Source: Gemmatimonadota bacterium (GTDB lineage: Bacteria; GCA-2686955). Taken from it: 22,895 nt of DNA. The notes under the pieces are model-generated. The model had not been told where the DNA came from. It ran no database searches and saw nothing but the letters and a program-made list of their open reading frames with translations. The stretch is taken from contig NYZA01000228.1 in assembly GCA_002686955.1 (NCBI GenBank), positions 1 to 22,895 of the forward strand. Reading direction: 5' to 3'. Of this stretch, positions 22,766-22,895 are shown piece after piece (the stretch's first letter is position 1; each line of letters starts with the position of its first letter). The translations under genes and the position numbers were made by a program.

Positions 22766-22895
22766 TAGCCCCGATTTCTCACGAGATTCCCTAGCGAGAC
22801 CGCGCAGGTTCTTGTCCTGCCGGTGCTTCGTGCCGGTTCGACGCGGAGGCGTAGTGGTGCTACGTCGCACAAGGCGACACGGTGCGAAGCATCGC
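22766..22895 (+). repeat. R1 hairpin element, copy D (cut by the window edge)
   Basis: Starts at CTAG (22765-22768) with GCCCCGATTTCTCACGAG, then the R1 pattern CGGTGCTTCGTGCCGG, GCGGAGGCGT, hairpin CGTAG-tggtg-CTACG (22850-22864), GTCGCACAA and GGTGCGAAGC. The right arm is mostly beyond the window. The orientation is that of copy A. The arm sequence differs from A, B and C, making it a third sequence variant. Confidence 0.8.

Noticed and set aside
1-22895. tRNA, rRNA or riboswitch genes
   Set aside because: I looked for cloverleaf-like, rRNA-like and common riboswitch patterns and saw none. A covariance-model scan would be needed to exclude them.

Overview
This is a high-GC window from what looks like an uncultivated, envelope-bearing bacterium. 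It carries very long Cys-rich secreted beta-helix proteins that end in a G-A-Y-G-G-P motif, a giant kinase/AAA/TPR protein, an LVIVD propeller and many decayed gene fragments. This combination is reminiscent of candidate phyla on the FCB side of the tree (Eisenbacteria-, Latescibacteria- or Krumholzibacteria-like). The placement is an inference from protein style; no marker gene is present.

Layout. 1-600: a Phd/YefM-type antitoxin without a toxin, preceded by a perfect 18-bp palindrome and followed directly by a long hairpin repeat (family R1, copy A). 745-2060, minus strand: decayed fragments (C-terminus of a sigma-54 activator, a TPR piece, a secreted-repeat piece). 2124-8585, minus strand: a Ser/Thr kinase-AAA ATPase-TPR protein, a secreted amidotransferase-fold protein, and a truncated paralogue of the latter. 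8708-9223: one copy of a second repeat family (R2), a signal-peptide-like mini-ORF, and R1 copy B. 9349-14746: two tandem, paralogous double beta-helix secreted proteins. 14957-17565: a HEPN/MNT toxin-antitoxin pair and an LVIVD beta-propeller protein. 17510-18876, minus strand: a third beta-helix gene, 5'-truncated and frameshifted. 19021-20236: R2, then a probable toxin-antitoxin pair (basic antitoxin-like protein plus AbiEii/DUF6036-like nucleotidyltransferase) with an inverted-repeat operator over its -10. 20240-22344: a gene graveyard (a DUF4143-type ATPase fragment split by R1 copy C, a second ATPase fragment, and a beta-helix C-terminus). 22385-22895: an inward-facing pair of R2 copies and the start of R1 copy D.

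The most unusual content is R1. It is a roughly 178-180 bp near-palindromic element present four times in 23 kb. Its arms have diverged in sequence between copies while staying complementary, and it has a conserved centre carrying a small hairpin that also covaries. The three complete copies sit in CTAG or CTCAG sites that are duplicated. Copy C interrupts an ATPase coding sequence, and removing the element plus one TCA restores the reading frame exactly, so R1 transposes or did so recently. R1 carries no transposase and is probably mobilised in trans. R1, R2, the toxin-antitoxin modules and the broken genes together mark this as an accessory, actively rearranging island. The intact long genes point to surface proteins (beta-helices, propeller, amidotransferase-like protein) and one large signalling ATPase.
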